DNA of 8,586 nt from Alphaproteobacteria bacterium (GTDB lineage: Bacteria; Pseudomonadota; Alphaproteobacteria; Rs-D84): NCBI GenBank assembly GCA_024402755.1, contig JAKSTD010000010.1:1-8586 (forward strand). Reading direction: 5' to 3'. A program made the translations under genes and the position numbers. The stretch's first letter is position 1. Every line of letters starts with the position of its first letter. Shown piece after piece: positions 1 through 6,212 of the stretch. The notes beneath the pieces were generated by a model. That model had not been told where the DNA came from. It ran no database searches and saw nothing but the letters and a program-made list of their open reading frames with translations.

Positions 1-204
1 AAAGAAAGCGACAGTTCCACCAATTAAGCCCTGACCACCAAAAGAACCCTGAGTTGCGAAACCAGATAAATAAGAATTACCGAAAAACAAAACCAATATT
101 AACCATAATGTCAACAAACAAATAACACCACCCAGCGCACGCAGTGACAGATTACGCAAAAGCGATGAAATGCTTTCTGGCAAAAACTTTGCTTTTTTAT
201 CCAT
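1..204 (-). CDS. ftsK: DNA translocase FtsK-like protein, N-terminal fragment (runs off left edge)
   Basis: This is the first 68 codons of a leftward gene that continues beyond position 1. FtsK is a membrane-anchored, DNA-pumping ATPase at the division septum that helps resolve and segregate chromosome termini. The visible part begins MDKKAKFLPESISSLLRNLS, a short basic cytoplasmic leader, then a hydrophobic stretch at about residues 23-41 that reads as the first membrane helix, a Gly/Ser-rich periplasmic-type loop (about 42-62), and the beginning of a second hydrophobic run. This fits the four-helix N-terminal domain of FtsK, but the diagnostic ATPase and gamma domains lie outside the window, so the name is by resemblance only. 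The ATG at 204 is the only sensible start, yet no Shine-Dalgarno sequence precedes it, and the best promoter candidate lies within about 15 bp. It diverges from trxB. Another multi-pass membrane protein remains possible. Confidence 0.6.
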   Translation of the reverse strand, partial: MDKKAKFLPESISSLLRNLSLRALGGVICLLTLWLILVLFFGNSYLSGFATQGSFGGQGLIGGTVAFF

Positions 205-211
205 AATTGGT

Positions 212-239
212 ATTTTATCATAAAAAAAACACAAAACAA
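212..239 (-). promoter_or_regulatory. Candidate promoter for the leftward ftsK-like gene
   Basis: Read on the minus strand, TTGTTT (234-239) and TAAAAT (212-217) are separated by 16 bp, and a TG one base upstream of the hexamer (219-220) gives an extended -10. Transcription would start near 205, that is at or within a few bases of the ATG at 204, implying a leaderless message. The region is so AT-rich that chance matches are likely; an overlapping TATGAT at 217-222 is an alternative and would still leave only about 6 nt of leader. Confidence 0.35.
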
Positions 240-251
240 AGTTTAAAAAAC

Positions 252-294
252 ACATTGTTTATGTTTGAAATTTTATATTTGCAAGACATTGTTT
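252..294 (+). repeat. Direct repeat ACATTGTTT, two copies in the ftsK/trxB promoter region
   Basis: The nonamer ACATTGTTT occurs at 252-260 and again at 286-294, 34 bp apart start to start. The second copy sits in the spacer between the proposed -35 and -10 of the trxB promoter, a position where a bound protein could block polymerase. It may be an operator, or a coincidence in an AT-rich region; nothing else in the window repeats it that I noticed. Confidence 0.35.
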
Positions 295-306
295 TTATGA
301 TATGAT
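279..306 (+). promoter_or_regulatory. Candidate promoter for trxB-serS
   Basis: TTGCAA (279-284) and TATGAT (301-306) are separated by 16 bp, and TG at 298-299 makes an extended -10 (TGATATGAT). Transcription would start at about 313, placing the ATG at 302 upstream of the transcript and leaving a leader of about 19 nt before the ATG at 332. The predicted start lies on an 8-bp palindrome TCCCGGGA (307-314). Confidence 0.55.
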
Positions 307-319
307 TCCCGGGATAAAA

Positions 320-325
320 AAGGGA
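320..325 (+). promoter_or_regulatory. Ribosome binding site that fixes the trxB start
   Basis: AAGGGA lies 6 nt upstream of the ATG at 332. The in-frame ATG at 302 has no such site and overlaps the -10 hexamer, so 332 is the better start. Confidence 0.65.
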
Positions 326-331
326 AAAAAG

Positions 332-1228
332 ATGCTAGATTGTATTATTTTGGGTTCGGGTCCTGCTGGATTGACCGCTGCAATTTATTGTGGACGCGCA
401 AAAAAAAGTTCTGTTGTGTTGGCGGGTGCAACACTTGGCGGACAAACTGGCGAAATCGCGAAACTGGAAAATTATCCGGGCTGGATGGGCTCTGGCATGG
501 AATTGATTCAATTTATTAAAAAGCAAGCCGAATCTTTCGGTGCAAAAATTGAATATACAGCCGCAAAAGACATCAAATTTCATGATGATGGAACTTATAC
601 TGTTATTTGCGAAAACGGAAAAACTTTTGATTCAAAAACCGTTATCCTGGCAACTGGTGCAACGGCACGCCGCTTGGAAATTGCGGGTGCCCGTGAATTT
701 TTTGGGCGCGGTGTTTCATATTGCGCAACTTGCGATGGGTTCTTTTATACTGGTCGTGATGTATTGGTTATCGGTGGTGGAAATGGCGCATTAAATGATG
801 CGTTATATTTGGCAGATGTCGCAAAAACAGTTACAATCGTTTATCGCAAGGCAGAATTCTTCCGCGCCGAAGCGGTCTTGGTTGAAAGAATCAAAGAACG
901 CGAAAATATCAAATGTATATTCAATACAGAATTAAAATCTATATCACAAAAATCAGATTCTGATAAATTAATTGCAACAACAACGGACAACAAAGAAATC
1001 GAAACAGATGGAATTTTTGTTGCCATTGGACACGAAGCAAACACAGATTATTTATCTGAAACAATCAAACGCGATGACATGGGACGCATCGCCCAAGAAT
1101 CTTTACCAGATGGAATGTTTGTTGCGGGCGATGTAAAAAGTGGTATAAAAATGCAAATCGCAACTGCGGTCGGGACTGGGTGCAGCGCAGCTATGGATGC
1201 AATCGCTTACTTAAATTCAAAGGAATAA
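332..1228 (+). CDS. trxB: Thioredoxin reductase (NADPH-type flavoprotein)
   Basis: It transfers electrons from a pyridine nucleotide through FAD and a redox-active disulfide to thioredoxin in the cytoplasm. From the chosen ATG it is 298 residues, slightly short of the usual 310-320. The FAD dinucleotide fold is GSGPAG at 8-13, with LGGQTG at 35-40 and ENYPG at 46-50; the active site is CATCD at 131-135 (Cys131/Cys134); the NAD(P)H fold is GGGNGA at 148-153; the second FAD contact is FVAGDV at 263-268. Oddities: the usual HRRxxFRA motif that holds the NADPH 2'-phosphate reads YRKAEFFRA (171-179), with one extra residue, and the usual GGGNSAxEEA reads GGGNGALNDA. An upstream in-frame ATG at 302 would add ten residues, but it overlaps the promoter and the second start has a good ribosome site. 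It is followed by serS after 3 bp, so the two are probably cotranscribed. The family assignment is secure; nucleotide preference and the exact partner are not. Confidence 0.93.
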   Translation: MLDCIILGSGPAGLTAAIYCGRAKKSSVVLAGATLGGQTGEIAKLENYPGWMGSGMELIQFIKKQAESFGAKIEYTAAKDIKFHDDGTYTVICENGKTFDSKTVILATGATARRLEIAGAREFFGRGVSYCATCDGFFYTGRDVLVIGGGNGALNDALYLADVAKTVTIVYRKAEFFRAEAVLVERIKERENIKCIFNTELKSISQKSDSDKLIATTTDNKEIETDGIFVAIGHEANTDYLSETIKRDDMGRIAQESLPDGMFVAGDVKSGIKMQIATAVGTGCSAAMDAIAYLNSKE

Positions 1229-1231
1229 AAA

Positions 1232-2512
1232 ATGTTAGATATTAAATTTATTCGCGAAAACAAAGATATTGTAAAAAACGCATGTCGTGTTAAAAATTTT
1301 CCAGATGTTGTTGATGATATTTTGGCACTGGATATGCGTGTGCGCGAATTGAAAACAATTACTCAAACAAAAACCGCAGAAAAAAACAAAATTTCAAAAG
1401 AAATTCCAACAAGTAATGACAAGGCATCTTTGGTTGCAAAATCAAAGGCAATCAGTGAAGAAATTGCAAATGATATGGCTGAATTGGCTGAAAAAGAAGC
1501 GGCGCTGAACGACCTGATGCACCGTGTGCCTCAAATCCCAAGCCAAGATGCACCGATTGGCGCAGACGAATCTGCTAATATAGAAATTAAACGCGTTGGC
1601 ACCCCGCGCAAGTTCGATTTTACCCCGCGTCCACAATGGGAATTGCTGGAAATGAACGGATGGTGGTTACCGGAAAAAATCGCCAACATTTGTGGCACAC
1701 GCGTTTATGCACTGTGTGGGGAATTGGCAGAATTGGAATTGGCAGTTCAAACATACGTGATTCAAAAATTAATATCCAAAGGTTTCAAATATATCGAATG
1801 CCCATCAATCACAAAACCACAAACGATATTTAATGCAGGTCATTTTATGGGCTCTGATTTGTCTGTTATGAATAATGATGTGTTTATGCTGACTGATACA
1901 GACAGATGCCTGGCGGGTACAGCAGAAATCATTATCAATTCTTTGTATGCAGACGAAATTTTAAATGAAAACGATTTGCCTATGAAATTTGCTGGATTTT
2001 CACCATGCTTTCGCAAAGAAGCCGGTGCTGCTGGTCGCGACACCCGCGGAATCGTTCGTGTACATCAATTTAACAAGGTTGAACAATACATATTCTGCAA
2101 ACCCGAAGACAGCGATAAAATGCACGAATCATTGTTAAATAATTTATGTGAAATCATGGAAGATTTTGAATTGCCATACCGTGTGATTGTCGCATGCACT
2201 GGTGACATGGGCTTTAACAAAGTCAAAATGAACGATGTTGAGGCATGGTTCCCATCTGAAAACACTTATCGTGAATTGGGCTCTTGTTCATCAATCGGGC
2301 AATTCCAGGCAAGACGCACAAATACCAGATATCGCGAAAACGCAAGTGGCGAAGTAAAATTCGTTGCCACACTGAATAACACCGGTATCGCCCTGCCACG
2401 TGCTTTGGTTCCAATTATTGAAAACCATCAAAATGCAGACGGTTCTGTAAATATTACACAGAAATTACAACCGTTAATGGGCGGCAGAACCAAAATTGGT
2501 GGCAAACATTAA
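1232..2512 (+). CDS. serS: Seryl-tRNA synthetase (class II)
   Basis: It charges tRNA-Ser (and tRNA-Sec where present) with serine using ATP, as a cytoplasmic homodimer. At 426 residues it has the normal bacterial length. Residues about 27-100 are the charged, Leu/Ala-rich N-terminal coiled-coil arm that grips the tRNA long variable arm. The catalytic domain shows the TAE serine-pocket motif (230-232, within LAGTAEI), class II motif 2 (FRKEAGAAGRDTRG, 260-273, then RVHQFNKVEQ, 276-285), FQARR (358-362) and motif 3 (GIALPRALVPIIENHQ, 385-400). Oddities: common bacterial enzymes read IPTAEV where this has AGTAEI, and VEQYIFCKPEDS plus LPYRVIVACTGDMG recall archaeal and CPR-type synthetases, hinting at transfer. 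The ATG at 1232 is preceded by AAAGGA (1219-1224), which lies inside the end of trxB, so translation is likely coupled. A strong terminator overlaps its stop codon. Function is secure; origin is inference. Confidence 0.96.
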   Translation: MLDIKFIRENKDIVKNACRVKNFPDVVDDILALDMRVRELKTITQTKTAEKNKISKEIPTSNDKASLVAKSKAISEEIANDMAELAEKEAALNDLMHRVPQIPSQDAPIGADESANIEIKRVGTPRKFDFTPRPQWELLEMNGWWLPEKIANICGTRVYALCGELAELELAVQTYVIQKLISKGFKYIECPSITKPQTIFNAGHFMGSDLSVMNNDVFMLTDTDRCLAGTAEIIINSLYADEILNENDLPMKFAGFSPCFRKEAGAAGRDTRGIVRVHQFNKVEQYIFCKPEDSDKMHESLLNNLCEIMEDFELPYRVIVACTGDMGFNKVKMNDVEAWFPSENTYRELGSCSSIGQFQARRTNTRYRENASGEVKFVATLNNTGIALPRALVPIIENHQNADGSVNITQKLQPLMGGRTKIGGKH

Positions 2513-2540
2513 AAAATCGCCCAAACGGGCGATTTTTTTT
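2511..2540 (+). terminator. Intrinsic terminator after serS
   Basis: A perfect 6-bp GC-rich stem TCGCCC (2517-2522) and GGGCGA (2527-2532) with loop AAAC is followed by eight T (2533-2540) and preceded by six A (2511-2516) that overlap the serS TAA. The A-tract extends the stem and could let it work on the opposite strand too. It ends the trxB-serS transcript. Confidence 0.92.
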
Positions 2541-2548
2541 GATATAAT

Positions 2549-2577
2549 TTGTTGAAATTACGAAAATATGGTATAAT
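2549..2577 (+). promoter_or_regulatory. typA: Extended -10 promoter for typA
   Basis: TGGTATAAT (2569-2577) is a perfect extended -10 element. The best-spaced -35 is the weak TTGTTG (2549-2554, 17-bp spacer); TTGAAA at 2552-2557 resembles the consensus more but is only 14 bp away. A start near 2584 gives a leader of about 26 nt containing a weak ribosome site, AAAGAAGA (2597-2604), 6 nt before the ATG. Another TATAAT at 2543-2548 directly follows the terminator and could be a second -10. Confidence 0.65.
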
Positions 2578-2610
2578 ATATCGTTTTGCGAAAAATAAAG
2601 AAGATTTAAC

Positions 2611-4455
2611 ATGAAAATACGTAATATTGCTATCATAGCACACGTTGACCACGGAAAAACAACCCTGGTCGATAATATGTTGAAACAGGCCGGGACTTTC
2701 CGCGACAACGAACACATCGAAGACCGCGTCATGGACAGTGGCGATATCGAACGCGAACGCGGAATTACTATATCGGCGAAACCAACATCTATTCAATGGG
2801 GTGAATATAAAATAAATATAGTGGATACACATGGACATGCGGACTTTGGTGGCGAAGTAGAACGTATTTTATCTATGGTTGACGGGGTTGTGTTATTGGT
2901 GGACAGTGCCGAAGGTCCACTGCCCCAAACTAAATTCGTGTTAAGCAAGGCATTAAAATTAAACCTGCATCCTATTGTTTGCATAAACAAAATTGACCGT
3001 GGCGATGCCAGACCAGATGAAGTTTTAACAGAAACATTTGATTTATTTGATAAATTGGGTGCAACAGATTCACAACTTGATTTCCCATATCTTTATGCGT
3101 GTGGTCGTGACGGTTGGGCAATTCGTGATTTAAAAGATATTGATAATCCAAACAAAGATTTAAAACCATTGTTCCAACTAATTGTTGACCATGTGCCTGC
3201 CCCAGATTGTAATGGTGACAGATGTCAAATCAATGCACCGTTTAAAATGCTGGCAACTACATTAGAAGCCGACCCATACGTGGGCAGAATTTTGACTGGA
3301 AAAATTGAATCAGGCACTGTTCGTGTCGGTCAAACTGTCAAAGCAATCAATATGGCTGGCGAATTTATCGAAAATGCAAAAATCACAAAAATCATCGAAC
3401 ATCAAGGGGTTAACAAAGTTTCATTAGATAGTGCTTCAGCGGGGGACATCGTTGTCATCGCTGGCTTTTCAAAGGCGACTGTGGCGGACACTTTGTGTGA
3501 CCCAAGTGTGTTTGACCCCATTCCGGCAATGCCTATTGACCCACCTACCCTTACAATGACTTTCTTTGTGAATACATCACCGCTTGCTGGAAAAAGTGGT
3601 AAAAAATTGACTTCACGAATGATTGGCGAAAGACTGTTCAAAGAAGCAGAAACAAATATCGCATTAAAGGTTTCGCAAAGCGCAAATAACGAAGCATTCG
3701 AAGTTTCCGGTCGTGGCGAATTACAACTGGGAATTTTAATTGAAACGATGCGCCGCGAAGGATTTGAATTGAGTGTCAGCCGCCCACGCGTTGTTATGCA
3801 AACTGGCGCAAACGGTGAAAAATTAGAACCTATTGAAGAAGTTGTAATTGATGTAGACGATGAATTTAGTGGTGTTGTGATTGAAAAAATGACAAAACGC
3901 AAGGCAACAATCACAGAAATGAAGCCGTCTGGTATCGGCAAAACGCGTATTGTGTTTTCTGCACCATCACGCGGTTTAATTGGATATTTATCCGAATTTA
4001 GAACAGACACACGCGGCACCGGAATTATGAATCGCGTATTTGATAAATACGATACATACCGTGGCCCAATTACACAATATCGCCCGGGTGTTTTGGTTTC
4101 TATGGAGGCAGGCAGCACAACCACATACGCACTGCACAACTTGGAACCACGCGGTGTATTGTTTGTTGGCCCTCAAACCGAAGTTTATTCTGGCATGATT
4201 GTTGGCGAACACAGCAAAGAAAATGATATCGAAGTCAACCCAGTTCGTGGCAAGCAATTAACCAATGTTCGTTCTGTGACTGCAGATGAAAAATTGTTCT
4301 TGGCACCACCAAGAAAAATGTCTTTGGAAGAAGCATTGTCTTATATCCAAGATGACGAATTGGTAGAAGTAACACCTGCAACAATTCGTTTACGCAAAAA
4401 AGAATTGGACAGTGGCAAACGAAAAAAAGCATACCGCTTTGCCGAAACAGATTAA
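2611..4455 (+). CDS. typA: Translational GTPase TypA/BipA
   Basis: This is a ribosome-binding GTPase of the EF-G-like family, linked in studied bacteria to 50S assembly, stress and low-temperature growth, and surface or virulence traits. It has 614 residues, the family's normal length. The G domain has G1 AHVDHGKT (10-17), G2 RGITI (50-54), G3 at 72-78, G4 NKID (126-129) and a G5 region YACGRDG (162-168). Domain II follows (about 200-295), then the EF-G-III/V-like domains with GRGELQLGIL and SRGLIGY, and the TypA-specific C-terminal domain with NDIEVNPVRGKQLTNVR. GRGELQLGIL and the C-terminus resemble alphaproteobacterial TypA. Oddity: G3 reads DTHGHAD, not DTPGHAD; codon 74 is CAT, one base from CCT. 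The catalytic His76 is kept, so activity is likely but altered kinetics are possible. It appears monocistronic, with its own promoter and terminator. A long antisense reading frame within it is a shadow. Identification is secure. Confidence 0.97.
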   Translation: MKIRNIAIIAHVDHGKTTLVDNMLKQAGTFRDNEHIEDRVMDSGDIERERGITISAKPTSIQWGEYKINIVDTHGHADFGGEVERILSMVDGVVLLVDSAEGPLPQTKFVLSKALKLNLHPIVCINKIDRGDARPDEVLTETFDLFDKLGATDSQLDFPYLYACGRDGWAIRDLKDIDNPNKDLKPLFQLIVDHVPAPDCNGDRCQINAPFKMLATTLEADPYVGRILTGKIESGTVRVGQTVKAINMAGEFIENAKITKIIEHQGVNKVSLDSASAGDIVVIAGFSKATVADTLCDPSVFDPIPAMPIDPPTLTMTFFVNTSPLAGKSGKKLTSRMIGERLFKEAETNIALKVSQSANNEAFEVSGRGELQLGILIETMRREGFELSVSRPRVVMQTGANGEKLEPIEEVVIDVDDEFSGVVIEKMTKRKATITEMKPSGIGKTRIVFSAPSRGLIGYLSEFRTDTRGTGIMNRVFDKYDTYRGPITQYRPGVLVSMEAGSTTTYALHNLEPRGVLFVGPQTEVYSGMIVGEHSKENDIEVNPVRGKQLTNVRSVTADEKLFLAPPRKMSLEEALSYIQDDELVEVTPATIRLRKKELDSGKRKKAYRFAETD

Positions 4456-4458
4456 ATC

Positions 4459-4480
4459 AAACCGCCACACGGCGGTTTTT
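4459..4480 (+). terminator. Intrinsic terminator after typA
   Basis: AAACCGCC (4459-4466) pairs with GGCGGTTT (4471-4478) around the loop ACAC, and the T-run (4476-4480, then GTTTG) completes an intrinsic terminator four bases after the typA stop. It separates the housekeeping region from the polysaccharide cluster. Confidence 0.9.
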
Positions 4481-4485
4481 GTTTG

Positions 4486-4514
4486 TTGCAAAAGCATAAA
4501 AAAAACAGTATACT
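4486..4514 (+). promoter_or_regulatory. Promoter of the polysaccharide operon, giving a near-leaderless transcript
   Basis: TTGCAA (4486-4491) and TATACT (4509-4514) are separated by the ideal 17 bp, beginning right after the typA terminator. The predicted start is about 4520-4522, only 3-5 nt before the ATG at 4525. The same -35 sequence, TTGCAA, occurs in the proposed trxB promoter. Confidence 0.65.
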
Positions 4515-4524
4515 TTAAAACATA

Positions 4525-5376
4525 ATGTCTGAACCTGGTCGATTATTTTTATTTGCTGGATACGACAAAGACGGTATCATTGATGATGCACTGGTTTATT
4601 ATGTGTCTGCTTTATCAAAATATGGCGATGTGATTGTCTGTATGGATAATGATTTAAAAAAATCAGAATCAAACAAATTAAAACCATTCACAATTTGCGT
4701 ATTGGCACAAAAACATGGCGAATATGATTTTGGGTCTTATAAAAGATGCTTTCAATATGCACGCGATAAAAAAATATTAAAAAATTATGATGTTATATAT
4801 CTTGTAAACGATTCTGTTTTCGGTCCATTACATAACATCAAAAAAACATTACAAGATTTAGAATCGTTAAAAACCGATGCATCTGGAATTATTATATCAA
4901 AACATAAAACCCATGCTTTTATGGAATCTTGGTTTATCAGATTAAACAAGAAAATATTTACATCCGCATGGTTTGATGAATTTATATCAAATGTGGCACA
5001 TGAAGATTATAAATCAATTATTACTATAAAGTATGAACACGGATTAACTAATTTGATAAAAAATAATAATTGTTCATGGGATGGTCTTTATAAATGTTAT
5101 GGTCGTTTTACCTATAATAATCCAAAAAAATTATTCAAAATGGGTTGTCCTTTTGTAAAAAAGGCATCTTTTATACGACATAATGGTTCCGCGGGCAAAC
5201 AGATTAAATATGTCCTTAAACATGCCGATAAAAACGCAATGTGCGCGATTATGAAAACCGCAAATCGTGTATACGGCGAAAAATATATGAAATGGCTGTT
5301 AACCGCAAATCCATTAAAAATAATTTTACGCAATATAAAATATGCAATACAAAAACTGAGGAAACACGAAAAATGA
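4525..5376 (+). CDS. RgpF-like (rhamnan synthesis F family) polysaccharide biosynthesis protein
   Basis: The 283-residue product reads as the RgpF family, whose members act in assembly of rhamnose-containing or other surface polysaccharides, apparently as cytoplasmic or membrane-associated glycosyltransferases. Diagnostic stretches are LFLFAGYDKDGIIDDALVYY (7-26), EYDFGSYKRC (66-75), YDVIYLVNDSVFGPL (88-102) and the HAFMESWFIRLNKKIF region with KYEHGLTNLI, all in the order expected. The C-terminus (LKIILRNIKYAIQKLRKHEK) is strongly basic and amphipathic, which suggests peripheral membrane contact. The start is forced: the family's conserved N-terminus begins directly after it and no other start codon is nearby, yet there is no Shine-Dalgarno sequence and the promoter lies only a few bases upstream. 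Its TGA overlaps the next start by ATGA. The sugar it transfers cannot be read from the sequence. Family call is good; gene name is withheld. Confidence 0.8.
   Translation: MSEPGRLFLFAGYDKDGIIDDALVYYVSALSKYGDVIVCMDNDLKKSESNKLKPFTICVLAQKHGEYDFGSYKRCFQYARDKKILKNYDVIYLVNDSVFGPLHNIKKTLQDLESLKTDASGIIISKHKTHAFMESWFIRLNKKIFTSAWFDEFISNVAHEDYKSIITIKYEHGLTNLIKNNNCSWDGLYKCYGRFTYNNPKKLFKMGCPFVKKASFIRHNGSAGKQIKYVLKHADKNAMCAIMKTANRVYGEKYMKWLLTANPLKIILRNIKYAIQKLRKHEK
5358..5362 (+). promoter_or_regulatory. Ribosome binding site for the second operon gene
   Basis: GAGGA lies 10 nt upstream of the ATG at 5373, inside the end of the RgpF-like gene. It supports 5373 over the more upstream in-frame ATG at 5241, which would extend deep into the preceding gene. 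Confidence 0.65.
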
Positions 5377-6209
5377 AAAAACTAAAAAAGATTGCAGCGA
5401 TAACAATGGCACGCGATGATGATTTTTTCTTATCACGTTGGATTGCATATTATGGCAAAAATCTGGGAACTGAAAATCTCTATATTTTATTGGATGGCAT
5501 TGACCAAAATATACCAGAAAATGCTGGGCGCGCACATATAACAAAATTAGAACATATTCCTATGTCACGAAGCGGTGGTGATAAATACAGAATAAAAAAA
5601 TTATCTGAATTGGCACATGAATTATTGAAAAAATACGATATCGTAATTGGGTGCGATACGGATGAATTTTTAATTGTTGATCCAAAAACAAAACAAAACT
5701 TGGCGCAATATTTATCAAATAAAAAAATTGATACGACACTTTCTGGATTGGGTCTGGATGTCGGGCAACATCTGTTTAATGAGGCAATTCTTGATAAATG
5801 CGCACCTTTTTTGGAACAGCGCGAATATGCCCTGCTCTCTACGCGTTATACAAAACCTGTGGTAATAAACAAACCCGTTAACTGGGGCAGTGGATTCCAC
5901 AGCATAAAACACCACAATTTCCACATAGATAAAAATTTATACCTGCTTCATTTTGGCGCGATTGATATGGATATGCTGGAACAAAAGGCGAAAAAACGTG
6001 GTACAGATTGGTTAAATCATTTAAAAAGACGCGGTAATGGAACAATCAATGCGGTCACAAAATCAAAATCAAAATCTGAAAAATGGTTAAATATAGCACG
6101 ATTTTTACAGACATATTTCCGCCCAATTTATGCCCTGCGCAAGCCCGCTATGTTTGGATTAAAAATTGTTGTAAAGATACCAAATCGATTTAAAAAATCT
6201 GGGATATAA
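5373..6209 (+). CDS. Glycosyltransferase with CDTDEF motif (GT2_4/GT92-like)
   Basis: The 278-residue product starts MKKLKKIAAITMARDDDFFL and runs into SRWIAYYGKNLGTENLYILL, the pattern of glycosyltransferases in the Glyco_tranf_2_4 / GT92-like group: an early acidic RDDD/E segment, an aromatic WIAYY helix, then a metal-binding DxD-type motif, here CDTDEFL (94-100). A later NWGSGFHSIKHH and LYLLHFG segment fits the acceptor-side histidine region of that group. It would transfer an activated sugar in the cytoplasm; donor and acceptor cannot be read. The C-terminal tail is basic and hydrophobic (FRPIYALRKPAMFGLKIVVK), suggesting membrane association. The start at 5373 overlaps the previous stop as ATGA and has GAGGA upstream, so translation is coupled; the Stealth gene follows after 3 bp. 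A small (Lys-Ser) repeat sits near the C-terminus. Fold class is fairly certain; subfamily less so. Confidence 0.7.
   Translation: MKKLKKIAAITMARDDDFFLSRWIAYYGKNLGTENLYILLDGIDQNIPENAGRAHITKLEHIPMSRSGGDKYRIKKLSELAHELLKKYDIVIGCDTDEFLIVDPKTKQNLAQYLSNKKIDTTLSGLGLDVGQHLFNEAILDKCAPFLEQREYALLSTRYTKPVVINKPVNWGSGFHSIKHHNFHIDKNLYLLHFGAIDMDMLEQKAKKRGTDWLNHLKRRGNGTINAVTKSKSKSEKWLNIARFLQTYFRPIYALRKPAMFGLKIVVKIPNRFKKSGI
6059..6076 (+). repeat. Triple tandem hexamer AAAATC
   Basis: Three perfect copies of AAAATC lie in the CDTDEF glycosyltransferase gene and contribute to the Lys-Ser alternation KSKSKS. Copy-number change would stay in frame (6 bp), so it would only lengthen or shorten a charged linker. 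Confidence 0.6.
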
Positions 6210-6212
6210 AAA

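Noticed and set aside
307..314. Palindrome TCCCGGGA at the trxB transcription start
   Set aside because: Eight bases with no loop and no second copy seen; too short to call an operator.
302..331. ATG at 302 as the trxB start
   Set aside because: It overlaps the predicted -10 hexamer, lacks a ribosome site and adds a non-family extension MIPGIKKGKK before the normal start.
3402..4139. Long open frame antisense to typA
   Set aside because: It lies wholly inside a strongly conserved gene, reads as low-information Ser/Thr/Pro/Ile-rich protein, and has no convincing ribosome site; it is a shadow of typA codon use.
5241..5372. Upstream ATG for the CDTDEF glycosyltransferase
   Set aside because: It would overlap the RgpF-like gene by 136 bp with no family-like sequence; the ATGA overlap at 5373 with GAGGA upstream is far better.
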